A DNA stretch of 37,353 bases from Stenotrophomonas bentonitica (lineage in GTDB: Bacteria > Pseudomonadota > Gammaproteobacteria > Xanthomonadales > Xanthomonadaceae). Below, in pieces: positions 24,456-32,270 of this stretch. The translations under genes were made by a program, and so were the position numbers. Position 1 is the stretch's first letter. Each line of letters begins with the position of its first letter. The DNA is taken from contig NZ_PKQP01000017.1 in assembly GCF_002887735.1 (NCBI RefSeq), positions 1 to 37,353 of the forward strand. Reading direction: 5' to 3'. The notes beneath the pieces are model-generated. The model searched no databases, was not told where the DNA came from, and was given only the letters and a program-made list of their open reading frames with translations.

Positions 24456-25670
24456 TCACGGCTCATCAACCATGGGATGCGGATGCTCAACGTCAACCAG
24501 CATGTCGACAGAACGCATGAACTTCAGAAGCACTGCGCCCAGAGGCTTGATGCGGGTGTAAGGCGAGCTTCCGATGCTAGAAGTGGGCAGGACTTCCGCC
24601 ACGCATGCCGCTACCGGACTGATTGGCGCAAACTGCTTGAGAGTTGCAACCTCGCCGTGACAAACATCCTCCGGCACGTCCAGCAGCCCAAGAAACAGGT
24701 CGTCAATTGCATCTTGAGTCGGCAAAGATCCGCCGAGCTCAGTCCCAGCCAGCTGCGCGAATGCTCCTTGCCTTGTCAGATCATTCACGAAAGCAAGATA
24801 GTGCGAGTGAAACCGGGCGAAGAATGTATCCACCCCACCTGTGCGAGGAGTCACCGGAAGCATGCACGGATAGTCATCTGCGAAGAATACCCCCTTCGCC
24901 GAATTGCTACTAAACGCGCTGGAATCCGTATTGCCAAGTGGAAACCCAACATCCTTTGGCAACAGCGATCCCCTACGAAGCCTGACCACCCGCTGCTCCA
25001 TCAACAGCTGGATTGCCGTGCATGCGTCGGGGCGCAATCCCCAAACAGCACAAAAACGAATAATTGCCCAGCGTAGTGCATCCCGGACATCTACTGCAGT
25101 CTCGAGCCTACCGCTGTCTATAGCTAACAGATAGTTACACGCACACAGGCCTATCGCGTCCAAGGAGCCACCTTCGGCCACGTTGAACATGGACTCCAAG
25201 GCATCTACCCGACTTGGCGCATAGCTGCTGAGGCCAGGGAGATTGTGATGAGAAGCCACCAGGCGTTCGGTGATGGACGGCATCAGTAGCCCAAGACGCT
25301 CCATTAGTGATCGACGTACGCCCCGCAATTGCTCCGCAGTGGGAGCCTCTGTGCTGCAGATCATCCAGATCGGATGCTCGAAGGCCTCCTTTGCAGCCGC
25401 GAACGCTGGATCCCCATGCACCGAGTCAATCAAGTATCCACCAGGACCGCGTAGCTTCCCTGGATGATGCCCCTTGCTGAAGAACCGGTAGAAGGATCGG
25501 GGACGACCGTTGGCCGCTTGCGCGTGTATATCGAGCCCAACTCTAGGCAAGAGCAACTGATCAAGATCATCCCAGGTCAGTCGATCGCCATGCAGCCTTC
25601 GCACAACGCAGGCCCACACGCTATTGCGGACGACCAGCGCCACGTCTGTTGGAATCTTGCCACGAGGCAT
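24456..25670 (-). CDS. Orphan protein, 404 aa, next to the transposition module
   Basis: I do not recognise this family. The protein is soluble-looking, with no signal peptide and no clear membrane helix. The N-terminal segment (VWACVVRRLHGDRLTWDDLDQLLLPRVGLD) and PRSFYRFFSKGHHPG look like a helical DNA- or nucleotide-associated domain, but no catalytic signature is evident. A cysteine pair, IGLCACNYLLAIDSGR, lies mid-protein, and a hydrophobic helical region (DALRWAIIRFCAVWGL) follows. Composition is protein-like throughout. It is transcribed away from a small putative DNA-binding gene (93-base divergent region). Together they sit directly upstream of tnsA, so they may belong to the Tn7-like element or to whatever it inserted into. 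Confidence 0.55.
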   Translation of the reverse strand: MPRGKIPTDVALVVRNSVWACVVRRLHGDRLTWDDLDQLLLPRVGLDIHAQAANGRPRSFYRFFSKGHHPGKLRGPGGYLIDSVHGDPAFAAAKEAFEHPIWMICSTEAPTAEQLRGVRRSLMERLGLLMPSITERLVASHHNLPGLSSYAPSRVDALESMFNVAEGGSLDAIGLCACNYLLAIDSGRLETAVDVRDALRWAIIRFCAVWGLRPDACTAIQLLMEQRVVRLRRGSLLPKDVGFPLGNTDSSAFSSNSAKGVFFADDYPCMLPVTPRTGGVDTFFARFHSHYLAFVNDLTRQGAFAQLAGTELGGSLPTQDAIDDLFLGLLDVPEDVCHGEVATLKQFAPISPVAACVAEVLPTSSIGSSPYTRIKPLGAVLLKFMRSVDMLVDVEHPHPMVDEP

Positions 25671-25762
25671 ACTTATGGATCTTCTGAAGCGGGACTAAAG
25701 AATCCCCTAGAACTGGCTGCAATTGTGCATGATGGGGTCCAACGGTAGCTAGGAGTTGCGTC

Positions 25763-26002
25763 ATGCCTATCCAGAATCCAGAAGCAGCAGTCTCCACCGA
25801 ACTCAGTCGCGAGCTGCTAGAGCGGCATGGGGAGCTCATGGGCGGCAGCGACCTCCAGCGGAACCTTGGCTTTCCAAACGGCCGCACCTTCGGCCGAGCC
25901 GTCCAGCGTGAACTTTTGCCGGTTCGCACCTTTCCGCTGCCAGGTCGGCGGGGGTTGTTCGCCAAAACGCGAGATGTCGCTGAGTGGCTGAACTCGCTGT
26001 AA
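25763..26002 (+). CDS. Small putative winged-helix/excisionase-like DNA-binding protein
   Basis: The 79-aa product reads like a compact DNA-binding module. Helices LSRELLERHGELMGGSDLQRNLGF are followed by a basic turn with Gly-Arg-x-Phe-x-Arg-Ala-Val and a strand pair ending RRGLFAKTRDVAEWLNSL. That ending is typical of AlpA/MerR-type excisionase-like proteins, where a wing is followed by a helix with Val-x-x-Trp-Leu. I infer a regulatory or directionality role; no specific family is claimed. It is divergent from the 404-aa orphan and co-directional with the tns operon, 530 bases upstream of tnsA. Confidence 0.55.
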   Translation: MPIQNPEAAVSTELSRELLERHGELMGGSDLQRNLGFPNGRTFGRAVQRELLPVRTFPLPGRRGLFAKTRDVAEWLNSL

Positions 26003-26534
26003 TTCCTGAGCACGCGAGCTGAGGCCGAAGCCAAAAGGCCCGCACCACTTCTGATCTGCTGAAACTCACCTAGGCGCACAGTGCGCCCCTGAACGGCTTG
26101 ACGCCAAAACTCCAGCTTCAAAGGAGGCATTTAGCCCCCCAGTTCATCAAATCTCCGACCCCGGAAATGAAATCGCCCCCGCAGCAACGGGGGCGATAGC
26201 CTCTCGCCGGAGCGAGAGGGGGTGAAGCTCTACGATAACGTATGTAGGCTCCCGCAATTCCGACTTCGTGTCAAGCGGCAAAGCTGCTTGAGCGGGCATC
26301 TGCGCGCTCCGACTGCCATCGTATGGCAATCGGCACGGCACCCCATGCCCGAAATCCCCAATGACCCTGCTGGCCATTGCCGCCAGTACCGAGCCTCATT
26401 CTCCGAGGCCAACCGGGAAGTCGATCGATGAAGATCCAACACTCAGCTGACCATGCATTGAGTCATCCCTCAATCGCGATTGCGCAGCGCCACTCCTCGA
26501 CCATGCGAACTGCAGTCATCCACAAGGAGGCAGC
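26003..26534. other. Non-coding region before tnsA; expected location of a transposon end
   Basis: About 530 bases carry no recognisable gene. In Tn7-like elements the end nearest tnsA with its TnsB-binding repeats lies in such a region, so it was read for TGT-starting ends and repeated 20-mers. None was convincing. It holds a 15-base palindrome, GGCGCAC-A-GTGCGCC (26073-26087), and two strong hairpins (26172-26218). The tnsA ribosome-binding site AAGGAGG is at 26523-26529. Confidence 0.5.
26172..26218. terminator. Two tandem perfect hairpins upstream of tnsA
   Basis: ATCGCCCCCG (26172-26181) pairs with CGGGGGCGAT (26188-26197) around a CAGCAA loop, a perfect 10-bp stem. Three bases later CTCTCGC-CGGA-GCGAGAG (26201-26218) forms a second stem. 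Neither is followed by a T-run. Such structures near a transposon end often insulate transposase genes from outside transcription, which is my preferred reading. Confidence 0.45.
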
Positions 26535-27278
26535 ATGAGCAACCACGCGACCAATCCCGTGAGCCCGTTCCAAGGCGTAGCGTCTGCACGCGCCTCCGAC
26601 CCGCTCCACAATGGGAAGGATCGACCGCTGGCCCCCCGTGAACTAACCGCTGGCCAGATCAAGAGGGGGGACATCTTCACCTTCTTTAGCCCGAAAGAGA
26701 ACCGGACGGTTACCGTACACGGCCCCCTGCAACTCGCGCTTCGACTGCAATTGGAGTTTGATCCATCAGTGGCGGCCGTGACCGAGAGGCCTCGGTCCAT
26801 CCCGGTAGGACTTGACAGCATGGAACTCCATTTCTGGTTTCAGAGGCGCGGAGGCCAGGAGATCTATGCAAACGTCATTCCGAATTCGCAGACAGTACCC
26901 GGCGTGGATGGCAAGCGTCGTCCTCGCGAGCTGGACCGGCTTCGTTCAGCAGCCAAGGATGCAGGCATCTCTTTGTGGCTAATCACGGAGGACGAACTCA
27001 AGGCGCCCGGCGGCAGGAATGAGCTCTGCTACCAACTGCTCGGGTTCTGCCAGTCAGCCAAGGATCTGGGGAGCAGCCTGGCGTTGCGACAGGAAATCGC
27101 CGCGACCATCGAGCGAAGCGGCAGCATCAGTGCAGATGAACTCATCCATGAGCTCAGGCACCACCCTCGAACTCACATTCAGGGGGTCGTGGCTGAGTTG
27201 CTTCACGTCGGATTTCTGGCGACCGATGCATTTCCTCGAATGACGGGGCGATCAAGGATCTGGAGGGCCGACCCATGA
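26535..27278 (+). CDS. tnsA: TnsA-like heteromeric transposase subunit, probably nuclease-dead
   Basis: TnsA normally cuts the 5' ends of Tn7-like transposons while TnsB cuts the 3' ends. This 247-aa protein has the right position, size and layout. An N-terminal nuclease-fold region contains LQLEFDPSVAAVTERPRSIP and HFWFQRRGGQEIYANV. DAGISLWLITEDEL (144-155) and a C-terminal winged-helix region (about 185-235) follow. In my alignment from memory with E. coli TnsA, catalytic Glu63, Asp114 and Lys132 correspond to Gln66, His99 and Ile115, so the active site appears lost. The C-terminal part that stimulates TnsC is retained. AAGGAGG at 26523-26529 is the ribosome-binding site. Its TGA overlaps the tnsB ATG. 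Confidence 0.75.
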   Translation: MSNHATNPVSPFQGVASARASDPLHNGKDRPLAPRELTAGQIKRGDIFTFFSPKENRTVTVHGPLQLALRLQLEFDPSVAAVTERPRSIPVGLDSMELHFWFQRRGGQEIYANVIPNSQTVPGVDGKRRPRELDRLRSAAKDAGISLWLITEDELKAPGGRNELCYQLLGFCQSAKDLGSSLALRQEIAATIERSGSISADELIHELRHHPRTHIQGVVAELLHVGFLATDAFPRMTGRSRIWRADP

Positions 27279-29125
27279 GTTCCAAGTTCAATGCCGTCGA
27301 CCTCGAGTCGATCCGGGCAACTCCAAGGCCAAATGGGATCGTACTTCCAGCTGATCAACAGTCGGAATTTCAAGCCCGCCTGTCAGCACTCACCAGCGTC
27401 CTTGATGGGGCAACCTTGGTCGACGCAGCCCTTCGATGGGGCGTGCCGCGAAATACCCTCTCTCGAATGATCCGGACCGCACTGCTCTTCGACGAGAGCG
27501 GTCATCGAGTCGGATACCGAGCCTGCATTCCCTATGCGCGATTCAGCGTGTCAGATCGCAACAACTCGGTCGTCCCCGATAGTTCACATCCGTTCGCCAT
27601 AGATGCTGTCCTGCAAGCGATCCCCGAACTCGGCGATGCAGTCGCAAGATTCAAGGGCGCCTTGCCAACACAGTCCAAAAGGAGCCCCGCGTTCGACAGG
27701 CTGCATTCCCAGTTCGTGAAGGTGCTGACTGGGAAGGGCTTTCAGGCCATGTATCCGCTCAACATCCGTGACAAGGGAAGACGAGCACTGACCTCCCTCA
27801 TAAAGCGCATCCGAGGCACAAAGAGCGAAAATGAGATGCTCTTGGCTGCGGATGAGCCTACTTCCACCCGAATCGAGAACCTACTCAGCATTCGGCCATT
27901 TGATCGAGTTGAGTACGACGAGCATTCCGTCGACATCGACGCATGGCTGGCCATGCCGATGGCGGACGGCTCATTCCGGCTAGAGAAGATTAGTCGGATC
28001 TGGCTACTGGCAGTTGTTGATGTCGGGAGTGGCGCCATCCTTGGTTGGGAAATGGTGCTTGGCCGGAAGTACGAGCAACACGATGTAGTCAGCCTGTTCG
28101 CGAAGATCATGAGCCCCTGGCAACCAAGGGATCTGAGCACGTCGAACTTGAGCTACTCGACTAGTGCATGGATGCCGTCGATCTACCTAGTGGATGAGGT
28201 AGTGATGAGAAGCGCAATGATCGCAATGGACAACGACTCATCCCATCACGCCAAGATGACAGTCCGAAATCTCATTGATCATCACAAGGGAATCCTGCAC
28301 TTTGGACGATCCGGGATGGGCGAAGGTCGCCCCTACATCGAGGCTCTATTCAAGAAGATTGAGAATGGCCTGCTGCGCCACATCGCCGGCGGCTTTGCTC
28401 CCGCAACGCAAGTGAATGAGCGTCAAGTCACTACAAAGCTTGACGGGAAAGACCACCCCATTCTCCTGGAGGTCTTGAAAGACCTCATTGACACCTATGT
28501 TACCTCGCACAATGTGACGAGCCGGTCCACTCGCGAACCCAGGTCGCCCAAGCGAATCATTGATGAGCATCTGGCATCTGGGGAGTGGGTGTGGCATGCA
28601 CCTGGCACCGAAGATGACGTGAGAAACATGACCGTTAGGCGGATGAAGGTGACCATCAGAGGCTCCAGAAGGAGTGGTGTACCTCCCCTCGTCTATCTCG
28701 ACCACGCTAGGTACAGGTCACCAACACTGTCTGGACAGTGGCACCTGATTGGGCAGTCATTTGACGCAACCTACGAAGACTGGCGAGACATTCGCAAGCT
28801 GACCCTCTGGAGAGGCGGTAAGCGTGTACTCACACTTCACGCTCTCGCCCCATATGCGAGCGTGGCCCACACGCTGTCGATCAGGAAGCGCGCGGCACGC
28901 TGGGCGAAGAGCGACGCGTCACGGGAGCCCGGTAACTACTGTTTAGCCGACAACATTGAGGCCTATCACGCAGCCGTCCGATCGGCGGCCGCTGGCGTCA
29001 GGGACAGCGCCTCGCTCATGGCAGCTGGCGATGTGCCCAAGCCACCTTCCACGACCAACAGTCAGGGGCAAGGCTCTCCACTGATGGGAATCCGCAGGGC
29101 CACGTTCAACACGAGGCTCCGCTGA
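27275..29125 (+). CDS. tnsB: TnsB-like DDE transposase
   Basis: The 616-aa protein is the DNA-strand-transferring transposase. N-terminal helix-turn-helix segments include the one around LVDAALRWGVPRNTLSRMI (49-67). The RNase-H-fold integrase core follows at about 205-370. The catalytic triad is Asp215 (RVEYDEHSVDI), Asp319 (IAMDNDSSHHA) and Glu356 (GEGRPYIEALFKKIE), 36 residues apart for the last pair, as expected for the Mu/TnsB group. A C-terminal beta-barrel (Mu transposase C-terminal type, about 445-525) has LVYLDHARYRS. The C-terminal tail, which usually contacts TnsC, ends in PLMGIRRATF. All catalytic residues are intact, in contrast to the preceding TnsA-like protein. Confidence 0.9.
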   Translation: MSSKFNAVDLESIRATPRPNGIVLPADQQSEFQARLSALTSVLDGATLVDAALRWGVPRNTLSRMIRTALLFDESGHRVGYRACIPYARFSVSDRNNSVVPDSSHPFAIDAVLQAIPELGDAVARFKGALPTQSKRSPAFDRLHSQFVKVLTGKGFQAMYPLNIRDKGRRALTSLIKRIRGTKSENEMLLAADEPTSTRIENLLSIRPFDRVEYDEHSVDIDAWLAMPMADGSFRLEKISRIWLLAVVDVGSGAILGWEMVLGRKYEQHDVVSLFAKIMSPWQPRDLSTSNLSYSTSAWMPSIYLVDEVVMRSAMIAMDNDSSHHAKMTVRNLIDHHKGILHFGRSGMGEGRPYIEALFKKIENGLLRHIAGGFAPATQVNERQVTTKLDGKDHPILLEVLKDLIDTYVTSHNVTSRSTREPRSPKRIIDEHLASGEWVWHAPGTEDDVRNMTVRRMKVTIRGSRRSGVPPLVYLDHARYRSPTLSGQWHLIGQSFDATYEDWRDIRKLTLWRGGKRVLTLHALAPYASVAHTLSIRKRAARWAKSDASREPGNYCLADNIEAYHAAVRSAAAGVRDSASLMAAGDVPKPPSTTNSQGQGSPLMGIRRATFNTRLR

Positions 29126-30129
29126 TGAAGGCCCCGGCGAGCCTTGAGAACCACCCAATGCACGCGCGACATCGCCCCAATATCCAGACTCTCCCCTTAC
29201 TGCGAATGGCATCTGGATTCGCCACGTGCCTGGAGTATGGGCGGCCGAGCCTGAGGATCATTGGCGATGGCCGGTGTGGGAAGTCAACTGCCACGCGAAT
29301 ACTTGAAACCACCACTTCTTGGCGACCATTTCCTATTGGATTCCTCCGGATGGTCGTCGGAAAACCGACTACCCCTAGCGAAGGCAACTTCTTCCGCGAG
29401 GTCATCCTTGGACTGGGCATGAGGGCAACAACCGTAGCCAGCCCACAGGATCTCCTCCTCAGGATCATCCGGGCAATTGAGCAGGAAGCCGCTAGAGCAT
29501 CGGCCGACGTGGTCGTGATTGCGATCGATACGGCTGAGCAGCTCACGCTCAAGGACTACGCCCACCTTGCAAAGCTTCAGAACCACTTCCTCGGATCATC
29601 AGTGCAACCGTTCTTTCTCTTCATCCACCAGAGCAACAGCGTGATTGGAGGCGCAGACGATCTTAGTCAGCTGGCGCCGCCACATCTGTATGGCCGATTC
29701 TTTGTCGACAGCCATCCTTTTACCGGGCTTCTCTGGGACATCCCGACGGAGGACGCTGACGTGCAGGACGCATGTGATGTCGCCTTGGCATTTCGCCAGC
29801 TTGACCAAGTTATGAGGTGGCCGGACGAGGGAGGAAAGACCTACACCGAAGCATTCGCACCCTATGCTTACAGCGTTGGCTGGCGCCTTGAGAAGGAGAC
29901 CGAAGCGATACGCGAACGAATTGAGAACCTTGCCAATCAAGGCAACTATCCCGTTCCCAAGGATTGGCTCATGGCCTCCTTCAACCAGTTTGTCTACCAC
30001 CTACTCACCAAGATCGCTGCTGGGCGCAACGATTTCGAAGGGCTTACTACCCAGCACATTGATGAAGCTCTCCTGCGCAGCGCATACGCCGGCTTCGAAA
30101 GCTCAAGAAATAGGGCCGTAGGCAAATGA
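29125..30129 (+). CDS. tnsC: TnsC-like AAA+ regulator ATPase
   Basis: TnsC links target-site recognition to the TnsAB transposase by forming ATP-dependent filaments on DNA. The 334-aa protein has Walker A GDGRCGKST at residues 48-55 and a Walker B hydrophobic strand, VVVIAIDTAEQL (about 130-140). The acidic residue Asp135 is present, but the usual following Glu is Thr136. A sensor-like LFIHQSNS follows. The length is close to the TniB/short TnsC type rather than the 555-aa Tn7 TnsC. Its ATG overlaps the tnsB stop by one base, and its TGA overlaps the tniQ ATG. Confidence 0.85.
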   Translation: MKAPASLENHPMHARHRPNIQTLPLLRMASGFATCLEYGRPSLRIIGDGRCGKSTATRILETTTSWRPFPIGFLRMVVGKPTTPSEGNFFREVILGLGMRATTVASPQDLLLRIIRAIEQEAARASADVVVIAIDTAEQLTLKDYAHLAKLQNHFLGSSVQPFFLFIHQSNSVIGGADDLSQLAPPHLYGRFFVDSHPFTGLLWDIPTEDADVQDACDVALAFRQLDQVMRWPDEGGKTYTEAFAPYAYSVGWRLEKETEAIRERIENLANQGNYPVPKDWLMASFNQFVYHLLTKIAAGRNDFEGLTTQHIDEALLRSAYAGFESSRNRAVGK

Positions 30130-31343
30130 GGAGCGGCGCTCAGCTGGTCGGCGGCAACCTCCGACTTGTTCCATACCAATCGGCTTTTGGCTGCGTCGCG
30201 AGGCTATCGCGACTGAACCAGGCCAGGCGGGTCACGGAGTACTCACAACTCCTCGGAATCAAGCCAAACAGAAACATCAACCTGCTCTTGAGCCTGACGA
30301 CCTCGCAAGTACAACAAGAGGCACTCTCTACAACCCTTGGGATCGAGACTCCGCCCGAGTGGGACTTGGCGGCGTGGTATCCGTTCATGACGGACGACCC
30401 GAGACTGCCCTCCCATCTCAGGTTGAGGTACTGCCTTCCTTGCATCAGACTCGGGTATCACACCACACTGCATCAGCTGCCCTGGATTTCCACGTGTCCC
30501 TGGCATGGCGTTCGCCTGCGCCAGAGTTGCCCACGATGCAATGGATTTCCGGTGACAGTCGCTGGCACGCCCACGAAGTTGCTCACCTGTGCGTGCGGCT
30601 TTGACCTTATGAATGAGTCGGCTTCCGCCTTGCAGAGACACCCCCACCCCAATGCCACGGCGTATCTACAGGCCTACCTCAACTGGTGTGCGGAGCAAAG
30701 GCGTACAAGTCGGCTGATCGTAACTCCAGGGGTACACGTTGATCCCAGCAGGATTTCCAGCCTTGTGGACCTTCCTCCTGGCCTGGCGCTACGCCAGGCC
30801 AGGAGGGTCTGCAACGCTAAAAGGTACAGGCTCACGACACACCCAGATCAACAATCACCACCAGCAGGCGCAGATACAGCACTACGTGCAAACCATACGG
30901 GCTCTGAGGACGACTCAGGCCCAATCCTCCGTTACATTGACCAGAATGCAGCCAGAGGTTCCCGACGAGGTCGATCAGATCAGGCCTTTAGCCCTCAAGG
31001 CGAGCGAGTCGCCGGAGCTCGGGATCAACCGGCTCCGGATGGATGGAGCAGCTACGCCGCGACCAGGCCAGGCGGGCGCTATCGAGTGATTCACCCCAAC
31101 TATTTGAACTTCGTAGATGAGCTCCTGGGCAAATTCAGCCATTCCAGCCCGCAGCGGGTGAGCAACTCGGGATTGGGACTACGAGTGAGACTAGCGGTGC
31201 TCGCCCAGGGCTACGCGGACGGCATCCTCCTCTCGGAGCATGAGGGCAACTTGAGCGCGCTTCCGGAGCGTTATAGATCGCCCAGTCCCATTGCGCTTTT
31301 GGATACGAGCCATCCACACGAATTGCGCGTGGCGTTCGGATAA
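30126..31343 (+). CDS. tniQ: TniQ/TnsD-family target-selection protein
   Basis: TniQ proteins recognise the target site and recruit TnsC. The 405-aa product has the family N terminus (LRLVPYQSAFGCVARLSRLNQ) and the diagnostic zinc-finger block: Cys103-x2-Cys106, His116, HQLPW, Cys124-x2-His127, then Cys135-x2-Cys138 and Cys155/Cys157. The remaining 240 residues are divergent, with a Ser/Arg/Gly-rich linker (about 235-310) and a helical end (PNYLNFVDELLGKF). That is the part expected to read target DNA. As the only TniQ here, it presumably directs insertion to one attachment site, which I could not identify. The last gene of the operon. Confidence 0.85.
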   Translation: MRSGAQLVGGNLRLVPYQSAFGCVARLSRLNQARRVTEYSQLLGIKPNRNINLLLSLTTSQVQQEALSTTLGIETPPEWDLAAWYPFMTDDPRLPSHLRLRYCLPCIRLGYHTTLHQLPWISTCPWHGVRLRQSCPRCNGFPVTVAGTPTKLLTCACGFDLMNESASALQRHPHPNATAYLQAYLNWCAEQRRTSRLIVTPGVHVDPSRISSLVDLPPGLALRQARRVCNAKRYRLTTHPDQQSPPAGADTALRANHTGSEDDSGPILRYIDQNAARGSRRGRSDQAFSPQGERVAGARDQPAPDGWSSYAATRPGGRYRVIHPNYLNFVDELLGKFSHSSPQRVSNSGLGLRVRLAVLAQGYADGILLSEHEGNLSALPERYRSPSPIALLDTSHPHELRVAFG

Positions 31344-31740
31344 CGCAACCCTAAGCAAAGGCATCGATCGCCCCACCCTAAACTTCTGACGCACAACTCA
31401 GCTGCCGAGATAGAGAAGCCGCCTGTTTGCACCTGGAAATGGGCGGCACCCATTTATTCGTAGCATTTGCCAACAACAGCAATCGAATCCACGCCAGGGC
31501 CAGGCGCCTTCAATCCGTGATGCTGATGCACCAGTCAATGCCAGATGGCGCCATCGGGCAGAGACTCTGGCTGGTCTACCATCAGTAGATAGTCAGGAGC
31601 AAGATGACGCTGAGGGTTCGGCGCCGCGCGATAGGCCTGAATGACGTACTGGACCAGCGGGACTTCCACCCCAAACCGAAGACCTTAGGTGCCCCGCATG
31701 TACTCCTCGCGCACCATCTGCCGTTGTGCGCCAGTCAGTT
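31344..31740. other. Decayed region between tniQ and the recombinase relic
   Basis: Roughly 400 bases without an intact gene. On the minus strand, 31551-31740 reads as two protein-like pieces in different frames (one with QLTGAQRQMVREEYM, one with VPLVQYVIQAYRAAP and YLLMVDQPESLPDG) separated by a stop and frame change. It looks like the decayed end of a former gene of unknown family. No repeats or transposon ends were recognised. Confidence 0.4.
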
Positions 31741-32055
31741 GCGGATACTGCCCACCGCTAGGATCACCGATGACGCGCTGTCCTGCCGCGTGCGGGCACC
31801 CGGGTTGACTTGGCGATAGGCGCCCCACACCACCGCCGTGGTCATCCAGCACCGCGCCGCACTCGCCGGCCTGGAGGGGACTTCGGCGGACACAACCTGC
31901 GCTCGGGCTTCATCACCGAAGGGGCGCACCAAGGCTTGGCGCTGCCCGCCCTGATGGCGAATACCGATCACCGCTCGGTGGCCAGCGCGGCTGGCTACTT
32001 CCAGCAGGGCGGCGCCCAGCACAACCCGGCCGCACGGCTGCTCGACGCGGATTGA
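31741..32055 (+). pseudogene. Tyrosine recombinase/integrase relic (C-terminal part, frameshifted)
   Basis: Two plus-strand frames together give the C-terminal catalytic part of a phage/XerC-type tyrosine recombinase. One frame has ITDDALSCRVRA, and after a stop VIQHRAALAGLEG. A frameshift near 31877 then leads to DFGGHNLRSGFITEGAHQG, ALMANTDHRSVASAAGYF and NPAARLLDAD. The box II motif H-x-x-R (HNLR), a TGHRS-like THR variant (TDHRS) and the nucleophile-region tyrosine (AGYF) are recognisable. The N-terminal two thirds are absent. The segment is much more G+C-rich than its neighbours, like the host block at 6-13 kb. It is a broken remnant, perhaps from the element or site into which the defence cargo was placed. 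The following 215 bases hold no gene. Confidence 0.7.
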
Positions 32056-32270
32056 GCCCGTCCCAGGCGCGCCGCGTCCCGGCACCCACCCACGCCCTTG
32101 AAACTGTGAAAGCCATCCCAATGTTGATCGGGAGCTATCAGCTTTCCGGCCCGTGATCGGGGAAGAGTCGCAGTTCCTGCGACAACGAGCCGGCAAGTTG
32201 GCAGCGGGGAAGTCGCAGTACCACCTCACCTATCCGCCGGTCGGCACGCGCCCGGCTTGGAGATCGATGC

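Larger units (their letters stand above)
26535..31343 (+). mobile_element. Tn7-like transposition module (tnsA-tnsB-tnsC-tniQ)
   Basis: Four plus-strand genes overlap by one or four bases at each junction (27275, 29125, 30126), so they form one translationally coupled operon. They encode TnsA-like, DDE TnsB-like, AAA+ TnsC-like and zinc-finger TniQ-like proteins in the classical Tn7 order. No TnsE or second targeting gene follows, and no CRISPR or cas gene is present, so targeting should depend on the single TniQ. The boundaries given are those of the genes. The element itself must be larger and probably includes the CBASS genes to the right. Moderate G+C throughout. Confidence 0.85.

Noticed and set aside
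24288..25076. Plus-strand open frame antisense to the 404-aa gene
   Set aside because: Cys/Arg/His-rich shadow composition; the minus strand reads as a normal protein over the full length.
26003..26534. Transposon right end with TnsB-binding repeats
   Set aside because: Only a weak shared CGCGATT(G) motif with the 35.7-36.1 kb region was seen; no repeated 20-mers or TGT terminus convincing enough to annotate.
26003..31343. CRISPR-associated (guide-directed) transposon
   Set aside because: No repeat-spacer array, no cas gene and no guide-like structure were found near the tns genes.
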